A program made the translations under genes and the position numbers. Of a stretch of DNA of 64,000 bases, positions 15,101-27,100 are shown piece by piece; position 1 is the stretch's first letter, and the number at the start of each line of letters is the position of its first letter. The notes beneath the pieces are model-generated. The model was not told where the DNA came from, did no database searches, and saw nothing but the letters and a program-made list of their open reading frames with translations. Source of the stretch: Panonychus citri (lineage: Eukaryota > Arthropoda > Arachnida > Trombidiformes > Tetranychidae). The DNA is taken from positions 169,823 through 233,822 of the forward strand of contig NW_026515512.1 of NCBI RefSeq assembly GCF_014898815.1, in the 5' to 3' direction.

Positions 15101-18100
15101 TTTGTTTAATGAGATCATTGAAATTTGTTCTTGTTCTTTAGATGATTCTCAAGATATTATGGCCCTTTACAAAGCTTTTTGTTACAAGGTTAAAGACAAA
15201 AAACTTCCTTGTTTAGCCAATAAAATTAAACACTGGCTTTCGGTTCCCAACATCATGGTAAATCGAATTCAGAAATCAAGTTTCAAGCCAGTATCTATTA
15301 AAGATTTCAACGCGTTCATTAACCACGCCAGCTCAGTGAAAAAGTCATCAAAAGGTTCAAAAGTTGATCATGAGCTTATTCATGTTTCAGATGATAGTTG
15401 TCCCGCTACGAAATCTCAGCCCGCATCAAGTGATTCTGGTCCTAATCAAGTTCAATGTGAAACAAATTTCGAGAATCAAAGTTCTTCAATCTCTCAAGAT
15501 ACTGGAACCTTGAAAGAACTTATTAATATCACTAGAGATAGAATTAAGAAGTATAAATCTTTGGCGGTCAATTTATCTCCAACTTCACCATATTTTCTAT
15601 TTTTCATTGAATCTGCTCAGATTCAAACTAATTTGTTGGAAATTATTGATTATGTTGAAAGATCAACATCAATTCCAAAGTTAGAATCTTTGAGTGAAAC
15701 ATCTAACACTTGTGATGTGAGAATCATTTCTGAAGAAGACAAGACAAAAGAAAGTGGAAATATTATGATGATCGAAGGTCTGTTACCGGTTAAATCTTCG
15801 AAATATAAAAAAGCTATTGGTCTCCTTCCGTCAGCTTATCAAGATCGAGAGCCTTCTCAAGTTATAGCTACACTTGCGAAAATTTGTTTCCCAGATCATT
15901 GGATAACAGGAGTCACTTTGAAAGGATCTGGTGGTCAAATCCTTCTTGAACTATGGAATCATGAAGATCCACTCAAGTATCCAGTATGTGGTGGAGTTGA
16001 TAAGCGACGAGGGTTCGATCGTTACCAGGCACTTCTCGATCACACTATGAGAAAATGCGGCAAGAAATCCTATGATTCTGGTACTGAGAAGCATCTTGGA
16101 ACTGTGCTCTCGAAAGCGATCCATTATAAAAGAACAAAGATCTTGGCTACTAAAGGTTGGGATAACATGGATACAACTTCTTCGGATGATTTCGATGAAC
16201 AAATTGAAAGTGATAAAGAAGAAAATGACGATGATGATGACGATGAAGAGGTAATACCTCCTCCTAAAAGCCGTAAGTTGAAACATTTATCCTCTGATAA
16301 AAGTGTGAAACATGGAAAAAATATTCCGAGAAAATCAGGAATCATCATGCCCGAAGTTTCCATGATCGTTGGATCACCAATAATAGATCATAGACAACAC
16401 GATGATCAGGTAGCTGACGACGAAGCAACTGAAAGTGAAGATATTGGGACTAAAAGCAACCAATACGATGAAAATATGAATGATTCAGAAAGAACCCAGG
16501 ATGAAAATGTCTTGCAACCAAAAGTTTTTCCAGGAAAAAAGCCTCATGAGAACATTCAATCTTCTGAGCGAGAAAAGGAAATCAGCCCTGATGAGGAAAC
16601 TCAAGATTCTGTTGAAACCCAAAAAGAAACTCAGCGGATCAATGATATTGAGAAAGCTTCTGAAGAAAATACATCGAATACTTTTGAGATTAATTCAAAG
16701 ATCGATGATTTGAAAAAGCGGATGACTGGCGAAAATTCTGAAGAAAAATCAGACTCGGTCGAAAACAAAACTAAACTTTCAACAACTAGTGATGAGTTTG
16801 AATTCGACGATGACGATGATGTTCTCGATACAATTGTATTTGATGATGAAGAAGAAAACCAATCACCAGATTTTCTAGCTGTTTCACCACCAAATCCAAT
16901 GTTTTCTACTGAAAAAGACGAAAAAAGTTCATCGAATCCTTCTCTTGGAAGTAAGAATGAAGACAGTATTTCAGAATCTCACATCAGGTCATCAACTCCG
17001 TTAGAAGGTAAGAAAACAATAACACTAACATAATGTCGTTTTCATTTGAAATTTAAATATTACTTTTTTTCTTCGAAAACAGAGAATTCTAAGATAAAAG
17101 ATCAAATTTCTGATGAGTCGGGTATTGCTGCAAGTGAATCTGAGAGAAGTTTCGCTGAGACTGAAATTGAAATTCCAGCAACCCAACCAATTCCTGGAAG
17201 TTCAAATCTACAGAAAAGAAAGCAAACAGAAATTGTATCTGTACAAGCAAAGAAAATCAGAGCAACAAATTTGGACGAAGCATCAAATAGTTCGGCTACT
17301 TCGGAAACAAAATCAACAGGTTCTCTTGATGCTCCAAAAAAGGTCATAGATCAAAGAACATTGGATTTTCTGACAGATCCAGCCAATGCAGTTTTTTTGC
17401 AGCAATTGCTTGCAGCAAAATCACAAGTTCAATCTGACCTTGCAACAGAAACTCCCTCAAAAAAATGATCAAGAGCTTTCATTGGGTAATTTTCCAAATT
17501 ATATTACTTTTTCACCTTTTCAAGGATACCAATTATTCAAGGTATTTGACATTCTCCCCTTGAGAGCATCCGTTGCTTTTCATTGGTTGACAATTTAATC
17601 AAATGATGTCAAACTATTTACTTTCTGGAAATTTCCCATTTTTTAGCTTTCAATTTTTCGGTTTCCGATTTGAATCAATAATATTCACAAAATGTAACAA
17701 GTAATCTCAAAAACAGTTAATTAGTGTTCAAACATAGCAACGCAAGTTGAGATCTTTATACGAATAAATCTACTTACCAAATTATTTTCAATATATAATC
17801 AAAGTGTTAAGTTCTATTATTTAAGTTCAATATGTCACATCATGTTCCAAATTCTTCAAGTTCGAAATCAAAAAGTTCTCTTTCAGTGAAATCCTTTCCA
17901 TCTACTTCTGGGTTGAGAACCTCAACCGGGCTGCAAAAAAATTTGAAAGTCTTTGGAAATTTCAAACGACCGAAAATTTCTACTACAATTGAGGCAATAC
18001 ATCAACATAATCAAGAACCGACAGCTACACAATTTGATATGATACTGGAATCTGGAACATCAGCGAAAAGTAAATCTCCTGAATCAACACGTGATATCAC

Positions 18101-21100
18101 TGCAAGGCTTGATCAAAGTTTATTATTTGGTATTGTTTATCCGTTCATTAACTGTGATGGTGAAAAAGTGGAGCAACCCATACTGGTGAAACTTGAAAAA
18201 TCAGTTTTCATAGAAAATGACATCAATTTGCCTTTTGAATATTTTCCGATATGAAATGAATTGTTTCAAGTTTTCATCAAAAATACTTTTTCGTGGACGC
18301 ATTATGGCTTTAGGAGGTGAGTCTTCATAAGTTTCTTTTAAATTCAAAGATCGTGATATTAATTGATCATATCTTCTTCACAGAATCTCCATTTGATCTT
18401 AAAGTTTGCCTCCAAGAAAACTTGATAACAGTGAAAGCATGGAAAGGTCTTCCGAAGATGAAAAAAATAGGAAATGGAGCAATAGTATTCTCACACTGCC
18501 CGCTTGAATATGAAGATGACATTCCTTCTTTTCGTGTGTTAAATAAACTTGAATTGGAAGATCTTTTTCAGGAATTCAGAAACTGCTGCTCCTTCAAGAT
18601 GCGAAAACGTTAGTGTAATCAACGAGAATTTAACCAAAAGCGCTGATGAAGAGGTGCTGGAACAAGAATCTCCACCAAAAAAAGCCTTGAAGGTTGACCA
18701 AAATAAGAAATTTGAAAACGCTCATTCACCTGATCTTTCATCGACGGATTTTGCCATGGAAAAGATTGACAATCAACTCGCTGAACTAAACTTGAGAAAA
18801 AGTGTTCTTTCAAGTCTTGATACTACTGGTTGCATACTGATTTCAATAATCGAAACTTTGAATGAATTTCGTAAGATCATTGATCATAAAAAGCAAGATG
18901 AGATTGAGAATTATAATATTGTTCCACAAACAGATTCAACATATAAAATCAGCCAAAAGGTAAAATTTTGCATAATTTTACTACAATTTCAACCATAAAA
19001 TGACGATATGATCATTTAATCATTAATATTCACACTTTTCTACCAAATTCAATAGAATCAGATTTTCATCGAAGGTCTGATTCAATTGGATCTAGATCTT
19101 TGAAGCTGCTACTAAACAAGCCAAACCTAATAATCCTCCTTCTCTGGCCTATTCAATTGTGAAATTATCATTCCCTAAAAGTTATTACGAGGATGTGGTT
19201 CTTGGAAAAAGATTTTATGATAAAAAAGAATTCAAAGATCTTTTTCAGAAGAAAGATGGTTGTAAGATCAAGTATCCTCTTGCTTTCATTTGGAGCTTTA
19301 AAGACCCATTTAATGCTAAGCTCCAAGGTGAATCTGACCATAAACTTGGCCATGAAAGAGTTCGTGCTTTTTTCAGTAAGATATTCGAACCACATTGAAT
19401 TTGAATCAATGAATTGAATGATTGATCATTGAATTTATTCCTTCACTCTTACTTTCTTAGATCACTTATTCAGAAAATCAAAGATATTTTCATATTCTAA
19501 AGAACTGGAAAAAACTGTTCGGAGAAGGATGATGAAGGAACTTTGTTCATTAAATAACGAGCTTTCCAGAAAGAATAATCAAGAATCGTCCAATGAAAGT
19601 TTTTCAAAAACATTTGATATAAGTTGTTTCACCGATGAAGATCTTGATAATTCCTGATAATAATATCTATGAACTGTGAAAATCACATCTAGAAATTTAT
19701 TCTGTTATTTTCTTCTTTGAGTATTGATCAATTAAAATTCAATGAACAATAATTTTTCAACTTTCAAACTTCTTGCACGTGTGTGGTCTAAATGATCAAT
19801 TATAATATATATTAGGAATTAAAAATTCGAACGAATATGGATCGGGTATTCTAATATCCAGGATGATTAGCTATCCAATTCGCGAGAAAGTTTCTTTTCT
19901 ACACCTTAAGAAAATCGCAGAATCAAAGATCAACTTTCGCTTTTTCATAAGATCTTCTTAGATGAATCTTCGCGAATTTAAAAATCAAACCCAAATGGTC
20001 CGAAAAAGGTCAAAAATGACTCAAAACTGGTCAATAAAGAGTCAAAATTGAGTCTCTTTTACCATTTTTAGAGTCAAATAATGATCTAAAAATGTTCAAA
20101 AAAGACTCAATTCGTGTCAATTTTGACTCAATTCGTGTCAAAAAGATTGACTCAAAATTGAGTCAAAACGTCCCAACCAACCTGTTTTTTGACTCATTTT
20201 TGACTCCTCACTGTTGATTGGGAAAGATCATGGATATTATCATAATAATGGAAACATCAATTTGGAATCGGTCAAAATATTTGATTCATGGTCAAGTTGA
20301 TTTACTGAATAATTATAAGAATATTTTTCTAAATTATTTTGCTTTTTATGCTCTATTCCGACAATTTTCATCTTCCCATGAGTTATACAGATATTGTTGG
20401 ATAACTGTAGAAAACGAAACTGATTCATATTTGATATTTTTCTAATGTAACCATGGCTATCTTCTGATTACATTTCTCATGATAATTCAATAAGAATAAG
20501 AAGCCATTATTTTCTCAGGAATTCAGATTAATAAAAATAAAACATATACATAATCTTTAGCGTTATCGATAGTCATCAATACAGTGTTTTCCATTTGAAT
20601 TCACCTTCTTTTGCTTGAGAAAACATCACTTCAGGTCAAAGGGATTAACTTTAACTTTTTGACATTTATATTGACGTGTTTTTCAGTATAAATAACATTT
20701 TGCTTTGCAAATGACTATTTCTTGTTTTTCCTAATTGATATCAATTTGTTGATTTTTTTTCAGCGAGTTTTCATTGAACATTCAACATAGGAAAATATAA
20801 TATTGTTAGTCCATCAATTCGTGAATTAGTTATTAAAATTTCAAAATGGGTTATCGATGTGCTGATCTTGCTGAAACATTCAAGGTTAACATCAACACAA
20901 TAAGTTCCATCATCAGAAGATTCAAAGTTAATGGAGAAAAGAAATTACCCAGAGAAACAAGGCCTATGAAACTCACCGAAGATCAAATTTATAAAGTTCG
21001 AGATTATGTTGATGAGGATTGCATGGGAATTTACAAGAAATTAAGGATTTTGGCCCGTATTAACCAACCGTAATTAAATTTGAGTCTAGGTTTAAATCAG

Positions 21101-24100
21101 CTGATCACAGCTTTTGTGTTTCACCAACCATGGTAAAGTCTTGATCTCGGATCAGATTAGAGTTCAGATCGATTGAATTAGAGTATTAAAAAATCTTGTT
21201 TCACCAGCCATGATCAATTGATCTTAGCTCAAATTGTTGTTTCACAAACTGAAATCATCTTCAATTGATCTCGGAAGTCTTGATTAAAATTTAATCTTGG
21301 TAATTACCACTATTAACTTTTGATTATGACTTTTTTCTCATTTTTTAGTAGTAAAAAAGGGTGCTATTGTTACCGGAAGCTGCCATACCGACCACTACCT
21401 TAGCAATAACAACCACTTCCAGTTAACAAGTGGGTAGTGGAAACTACCGTCCAACTGTCGGAAGTAAAGTTTTTTAGAGGTTTTGGATGAAAATGTTTCA
21501 ACTACAGGGCAACTCATCTATTTTAACCGATGTTTTTTGCGATTTTCTCAGCAACTAAAAGTCGTAGAGACATGAGACTTGAGTGTATAATAATCAAAAG
21601 TTCATATAGAAACTATTGAATTGTATTTAAACGGATTTTTAAATAAAAGGGCAGTAATGAGAGATTAGGAAGACAGTCATTATGGTTCTTTTGCTTAAGT
21701 TGATGATAATTGCGATTTTATTCTCTTGTTCTTTTACTGTTTCGGGTGTTTTATTCTGATAATTTGAAGTATGGAAATGTCACCCTTGCCTAAGTATGAG
21801 ATAGTGAATATTGTTTCATTAAGGAATATAGATGTTTGTTATAAATGTGGACAATACTAATAGACGGAAGAGGTTTAATGCTGAAGTTGCCACTTCAGCA
21901 CTTGGTTCCATTAATAAGGTTTTATCTATGTAACCAATTGTGTTCTCTGTCTTCACTTGGTTAGAGATCCTGTAGTTTGTTCGTCTTGTGAACTAAGGTA
22001 TTGTTCCAAATGGGCTTATTTTCTGATTATTTTATATAAACTTAACAATCGAAGCGACTCATAAACAACAAACTCAATCAATCTGAATGGAGAAAAATTC
22101 AACTGTCTTACCATGACCTGTCCTGAGGATTGTTACCATTTCAAAGACAACAAAAGTGTTTTATGCAAGTTTAATGTGAAATGTATCAACATAAATTGTG
22201 ATGTAATTGGTGACTATGATTTTCTATGTGATCATATTAGAAACTGCTACAGCCGAACTGATCAAATAAGGTTCAAAGTTTCCACCGGAAGTTCCATTTT
22301 CCAATTAAATGATACAACCACATCTTCAAACTACGACATTATGAGAATGGAAGAAATTTTAAAGCATCAATACATTAATCTTGAGAACTTACATCATCAG
22401 TATATTGACAAGCTATCTTGTTACAATAAATATCTATCGGAAAATAACTTGGAAAAGAAAAGATCACCTTCACCACATCCAGATGAACCAACTAACAAAT
22501 CAACTAAATCATTATCATCTTCACCTTTAACACAAACGACTAACCTTAAAGATAAACCCTTATGAAGAACCAGGAATTGGACAGAGTACTCAAGTTATTT
22601 CACTTGTCCACCGAAGTTGAGACCGAATTTAGTTCAAGAAGATTCATTCACCTTAAGAATTCCTGAAAATTAGCTTCAATCTCAATCTAGTGCTAACAAC
22701 GAAGAGAAAGTTAACTACTTCCTCAGAATCATCAACTATTGAAGACGATCCTGGTGATAATATAAATCTAAATTTAGTAACTTCGGGAGCTAATGAAACA
22801 TAAGAATGGGAAGATCTCCATTGGAATGATCTATCACCAAGATCAACAGAGCTCTCAACCTCTTCTACCTCAGGATCATCATCCTTTTCTTCTCTTCCAT
22901 CAGAATTTTCATCTTCATCAACTTTTAACTCAAGGACCAACGCTGAAAGCTTGTTACAGGTCTAACTTCAAAAACATTAACACATTTAGAGAGTTTATCA
23001 AAAGACAAAATATTCCAGCTAAATATAATCTTGAAGTTCAAGTGCAAAAGGAACGAAAAAACAAAGAACGTCTTCAGAAAAGACATAAAGATGTAACCAT
23101 TGAAATGGCTCCTCCTCGTTCACATTTAAAGCAAATCTCAGAAGGTCTAGTAAAGGCAAAGAATAGTGGCCTTTGCTCAATCGACATGGAAAAACTGTAA
23201 TTAAAATGCGTGATGGTACTTTTAAAGATAGATGTTCCAATTTGGATTGCTGTTATCGACGCATAAAACGTTTGAGTTCTTTATCATGAGTTTATTCGTC
23301 ATCCCGCTGCTTCCTTGCTCGATCAAGAATTCGGAACACAAATTCACGGATTAACTAGGGAAGAGGTTAATCGGGGTAAACATTTTACCAAAGTTAGATC
23401 AGAGGTTATCGATTCACTAAAGAAATATGATCGAATTGTTGTTTCTGGTCAAACAGGAAATTTTTTAACCTATTTATATCAATTCACGATCATCTTCAGT
23501 TGTTACCTAGAATTGTCTGCGTCTCTTCTTATTACAATTGTTGAGACCAGAATCAAGCCCTTGGTCTAAAATTCGCCCCTTTTCTCATGTTTAACGTTAT
23601 ATTAAAACATTCACCGTTGGTTGATTCAGCTTATTCATTATATCTGTACTTGATTTATTTCGAAAGAATCCAGATGATAAAAGCTAATCTGTTCGAAACC
23701 AGGAACATGAACAAAGGATTTCGTGGTTATATTTACCCTCTTAATCACCCCATAGCCTCCTTGTTACATAAAACAATATAAGTTATAAGTGATTGGCCTC
23801 ATCATTTTAAATTCAGTGCTTATGATAACCCATTCATGAGAAAAAAAATTAACATACAATTGTACAACGAGTTAGCTTTCATCGCACCCACTCCAGATCA
23901 CCTTGTTACTAATCCATAATAAGTTTGATGAGGTTCGTAAGCGATCATTGCATACTCTCAAGCCGCGTCGAACCCGTTAAAGAGTTCGCACTCAGCTTTG
24001 GCGGGGGTCTCTGTAAGAGGAGGATAGCTGCTCTTACCCCAAACTCACCATCCAACCAACCTCATCATCAACAACCAACAAAATCAAAGGTTTATTAAGT

Positions 24101-27100
24101 GTCACCTTAATTAAAGGGTATAAAAAACAAGATTGTTAAAGACAAAGAGTCAGTAAATGTGAACCAGTTAATTCTAATCCTTGTTAAAATTAAATCTCTC
24201 TGTGTTAAACTCATTTCCATATTTTTAATCTTAATACAACATTAAAACTATTTATAATTAATTAATTGTGATAGATCAATTGTGGTGTGGATAAGTAATT
24301 ACTTATCCACACCATACACCACCATAAAGCCTTGGAAAAGACGAGATGGATATAAAAATAGAGATGAAGATGAATATGAAAGTTTTAGATATAAATATGT
24401 TTGTAATTTTAGTAAAGTTGGGGTGAATTCCCCATCTCTTTCGATTTAAATTGATAAAGTGATTAGTTTAATTGATAAAGTTGGTGAATATTTCAACAGT
24501 TGGTTCGTCGAGCTGGATTTATGGATCTCTCCACGTTCTTCGTGAGAATATTGAATTGGAAAAAACATTGTTGCTACACTACCAATTCAGTGATTTAGTG
24601 AGAGTTTTGGACTGATCAATCTAGACTATGATGTAAAACTTAGAGTCAGATTGTGTTGGAATGATGTGTATATTCCTCTAATATCACTATCAATTCATTG
24701 ACGATTAAATCAACGAAGCATAAATATCCCTATGGCTGGAATGGTAATCATTTCAATGGTGATAATTCAATAATATCCACACCATGTACTAGAATTTTTC
24801 TCGCCTGAATAGTCAATATTGCTCAAAGTGAATCTCTAATAAACAATTTCATGGAAGAATCAAAAGAAATCTTTCTTCTCAATCTGAAACTGGTTGTGTG
24901 GGCTGATTACAGTTAAATTTTTTTCTCTAACTATGACAATCACAAGAAAAATTTCAATTCTAAAGCTATCAGATTGTCTTGGGACAAGAAAAAGCAATTA
25001 TCTAATCACAATTAGTTAATTGTTATTTTTCTTTACATTTAATAAATTCTAAAAACATCAATAATCGACTGGTTAAGTGATTAGCTTTGAAATCGGTTAA
25101 TATTGTTATGAATTATCATTAAATTACCCTTGGGGTTTATTTTGTCTCTAAATGTAAATGATTTAAATTGATGAGGGAAAATGTGTGTTGAAAATTGTTG
25201 ATATTAAAATCATAATGAATTGTAAACAATCAATTTAATAGTAAATCACAATTTACGTGAAAGAAAAATAAATTCTGGTTAATCATAAATGTGATTTGAA
25301 AGTAAACAGTGTCAATTGTTTTCCATCAACGATTAATATTCCCTCTGATTTAATATATTTTATAAATGTTGAGAATGAGAAAAGAAAACATTCAACTCAT
25401 CAGAATTTAATATCCAGTTGAGTTCATCGTGAATAATAGTCAAATACAATTGTATTTACTTTAAAACGTAAATTGAATGACCAGTAATCCAATAAATCAA
25501 CTGTAAACTAATCGTTGTGAAATTTAGTTGTCATGATCAAAGTCAAGATGATTAACTTTACTGGTAATCAGTGAGTTGTGATTAGATGAATGTGCAATTT
25601 TTGCACAGGAAAAAGTAGTTTAGGTTTCAGTTATCATGAGATTATTTGTATCATGTTTCAATCACGATGATTGTGATAATCTGAAAGTGATTAAATTGTA
25701 ACTAATTGAGATAATTAATTGAGATTATTTTTCGTTTGCTTTCATTGACAGAAAAAAAGTTCAAAGTTGTAATGAGAATTTGTTTTTAAACTCGAAAATG
25801 AGAAAAGAAAAGTTCAGATTTCTTGAAAATTTCTCTGAAAAACTCATTGGAAAAAATAATCTACGATAAGAATACAATGTTATACACTCGAATAGTGTCA
25901 AATGAATATGAGACACCAAGAGTTCTCATGAATAGAACTGAAAACTCAGAACTTAACAAAGTTCTTCCGTGAGAATCCAAAAGCCATCAGAACTAATTAT
26001 TTGATTACGAATTTTCGAGTTGATATAATAATTAACCAAGCTGATAATTACAATCTGATTAAATGTTACCATCTAATGTGTTGATTACTTTTAATAAGAT
26101 GAATAAGAGTAATCCATCACGATGAATATACTCAAAAAGATTTACTCAGATTAGTAATATGATTGATCCCGGTTATGACATTTTCTTATATCTAAAGTTC
26201 ATAACATGATCAACATTGTCTTATTTTATTCAGTCTTGTTATTAGTATGGTGAACTTTTCCCTCTTCTTCATCAGATCAGATTATTTCATCTCATGTCTC
26301 ATATTGAAAATTACAGATTAATCCATTAAATCTGTTCAAAAATAATAATCATTTGATAACTATTAAGTTTTTCTCTTCAGAAAATTCAGTTTCCAACAAA
26401 TTCAAATTGAATAATCAACTTTTATTTACCATTTGTTGTATGTATTTGACAAGAAGAAGAAGAAAGAAAGAAAAATTAATCTACAATTTAATAGTTCATG
26501 TTACATGGGAGAAATTTGCATTCTCTGAAATTATCTCATCATCGAATCATTTTTATATGAATCAGAATACAGACATCACATGGAATCCAAACTGATTTAA
26601 AAGAATAATTTTCAATCATATTACTTACTACTGAGAATCTCTTGTAACTCATACACCATTGTAACGACAGCAAATTAGAATGATAACTTTTTTCATTATT
26701 AAACTAATCAAATTATCAAAATTATCAGGTTAACTGTAATCAATCGTATTTGGAAATATAATTGAATCAATAAAAAAATGTCTATTTGCAATTAGAATCG
26801 TAAGATTAACATGATCAAGGATTAATCTTTTGAGATGATTAAGATGAAGGTGAAAGTTGATTGAGTATTGAGATGATTAAGATTTGCATTATTGGATCAG
26901 GTGATGATGACGATGATGATAATGGAAGATAAATACATTGAGCTGAATATGGGAACAAACTGTAACCTGACTGAGAACTGGTGAAAAAACTCTTATGAAG
27001 GAAATAAATGGCAATAGTTAACCTTAGATTCTTATTCTTTCAGGGTAAAACTTTCACCCAATTAGATGAAGTAAATTCAATTGCTACCTGGATAAAAGAG

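Larger units (their letters stand above)
10627..20222. mobile_element. EnSpm/CACTA-like DNA transposon, about 9.6 kb, in an intron
   Basis: The interval is bounded by an 11-bp inverted match: CCCAATCAACA at 10627-10637 and its complement at 20212-20222. Just inside both ends are clusters of the short motif GACTC/GAGTC, dense only there, which look like the subterminal repeats that transposase or an accessory protein binds in CACTA-type elements. Inside are an 812-aa transposase on the minus strand and two plus-strand BEN-like genes, transcribed divergently from a 395-bp gap. No clear target-site duplication: at most a 2-bp AA is shared by the flanks. The termini do not begin CACTA/CACTG, so the superfamily call rests on the transposase. 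The whole unit lies in the 20.5-kb cyclase intron 5. Confidence 0.6.

Noticed and set aside
20202..20216. CACTG near the transposon right end, as in CACTA-family termini
   Set aside because: It is in the wrong orientation for a right terminus, and no matching CACTG lies at the left end.
23925..23960. TTGATGAGGTTCG as a hammerhead ribozyme core
   Set aside because: The core needs CUGAUGAG followed by GAAA and a cleavage triplet in the right order; these are not present.
23960..24000. tRNA B-box-like GGGTTCGAC on the minus strand
   Set aside because: The flanking five bases do not pair as a T stem, and no D or anticodon arm is visible.
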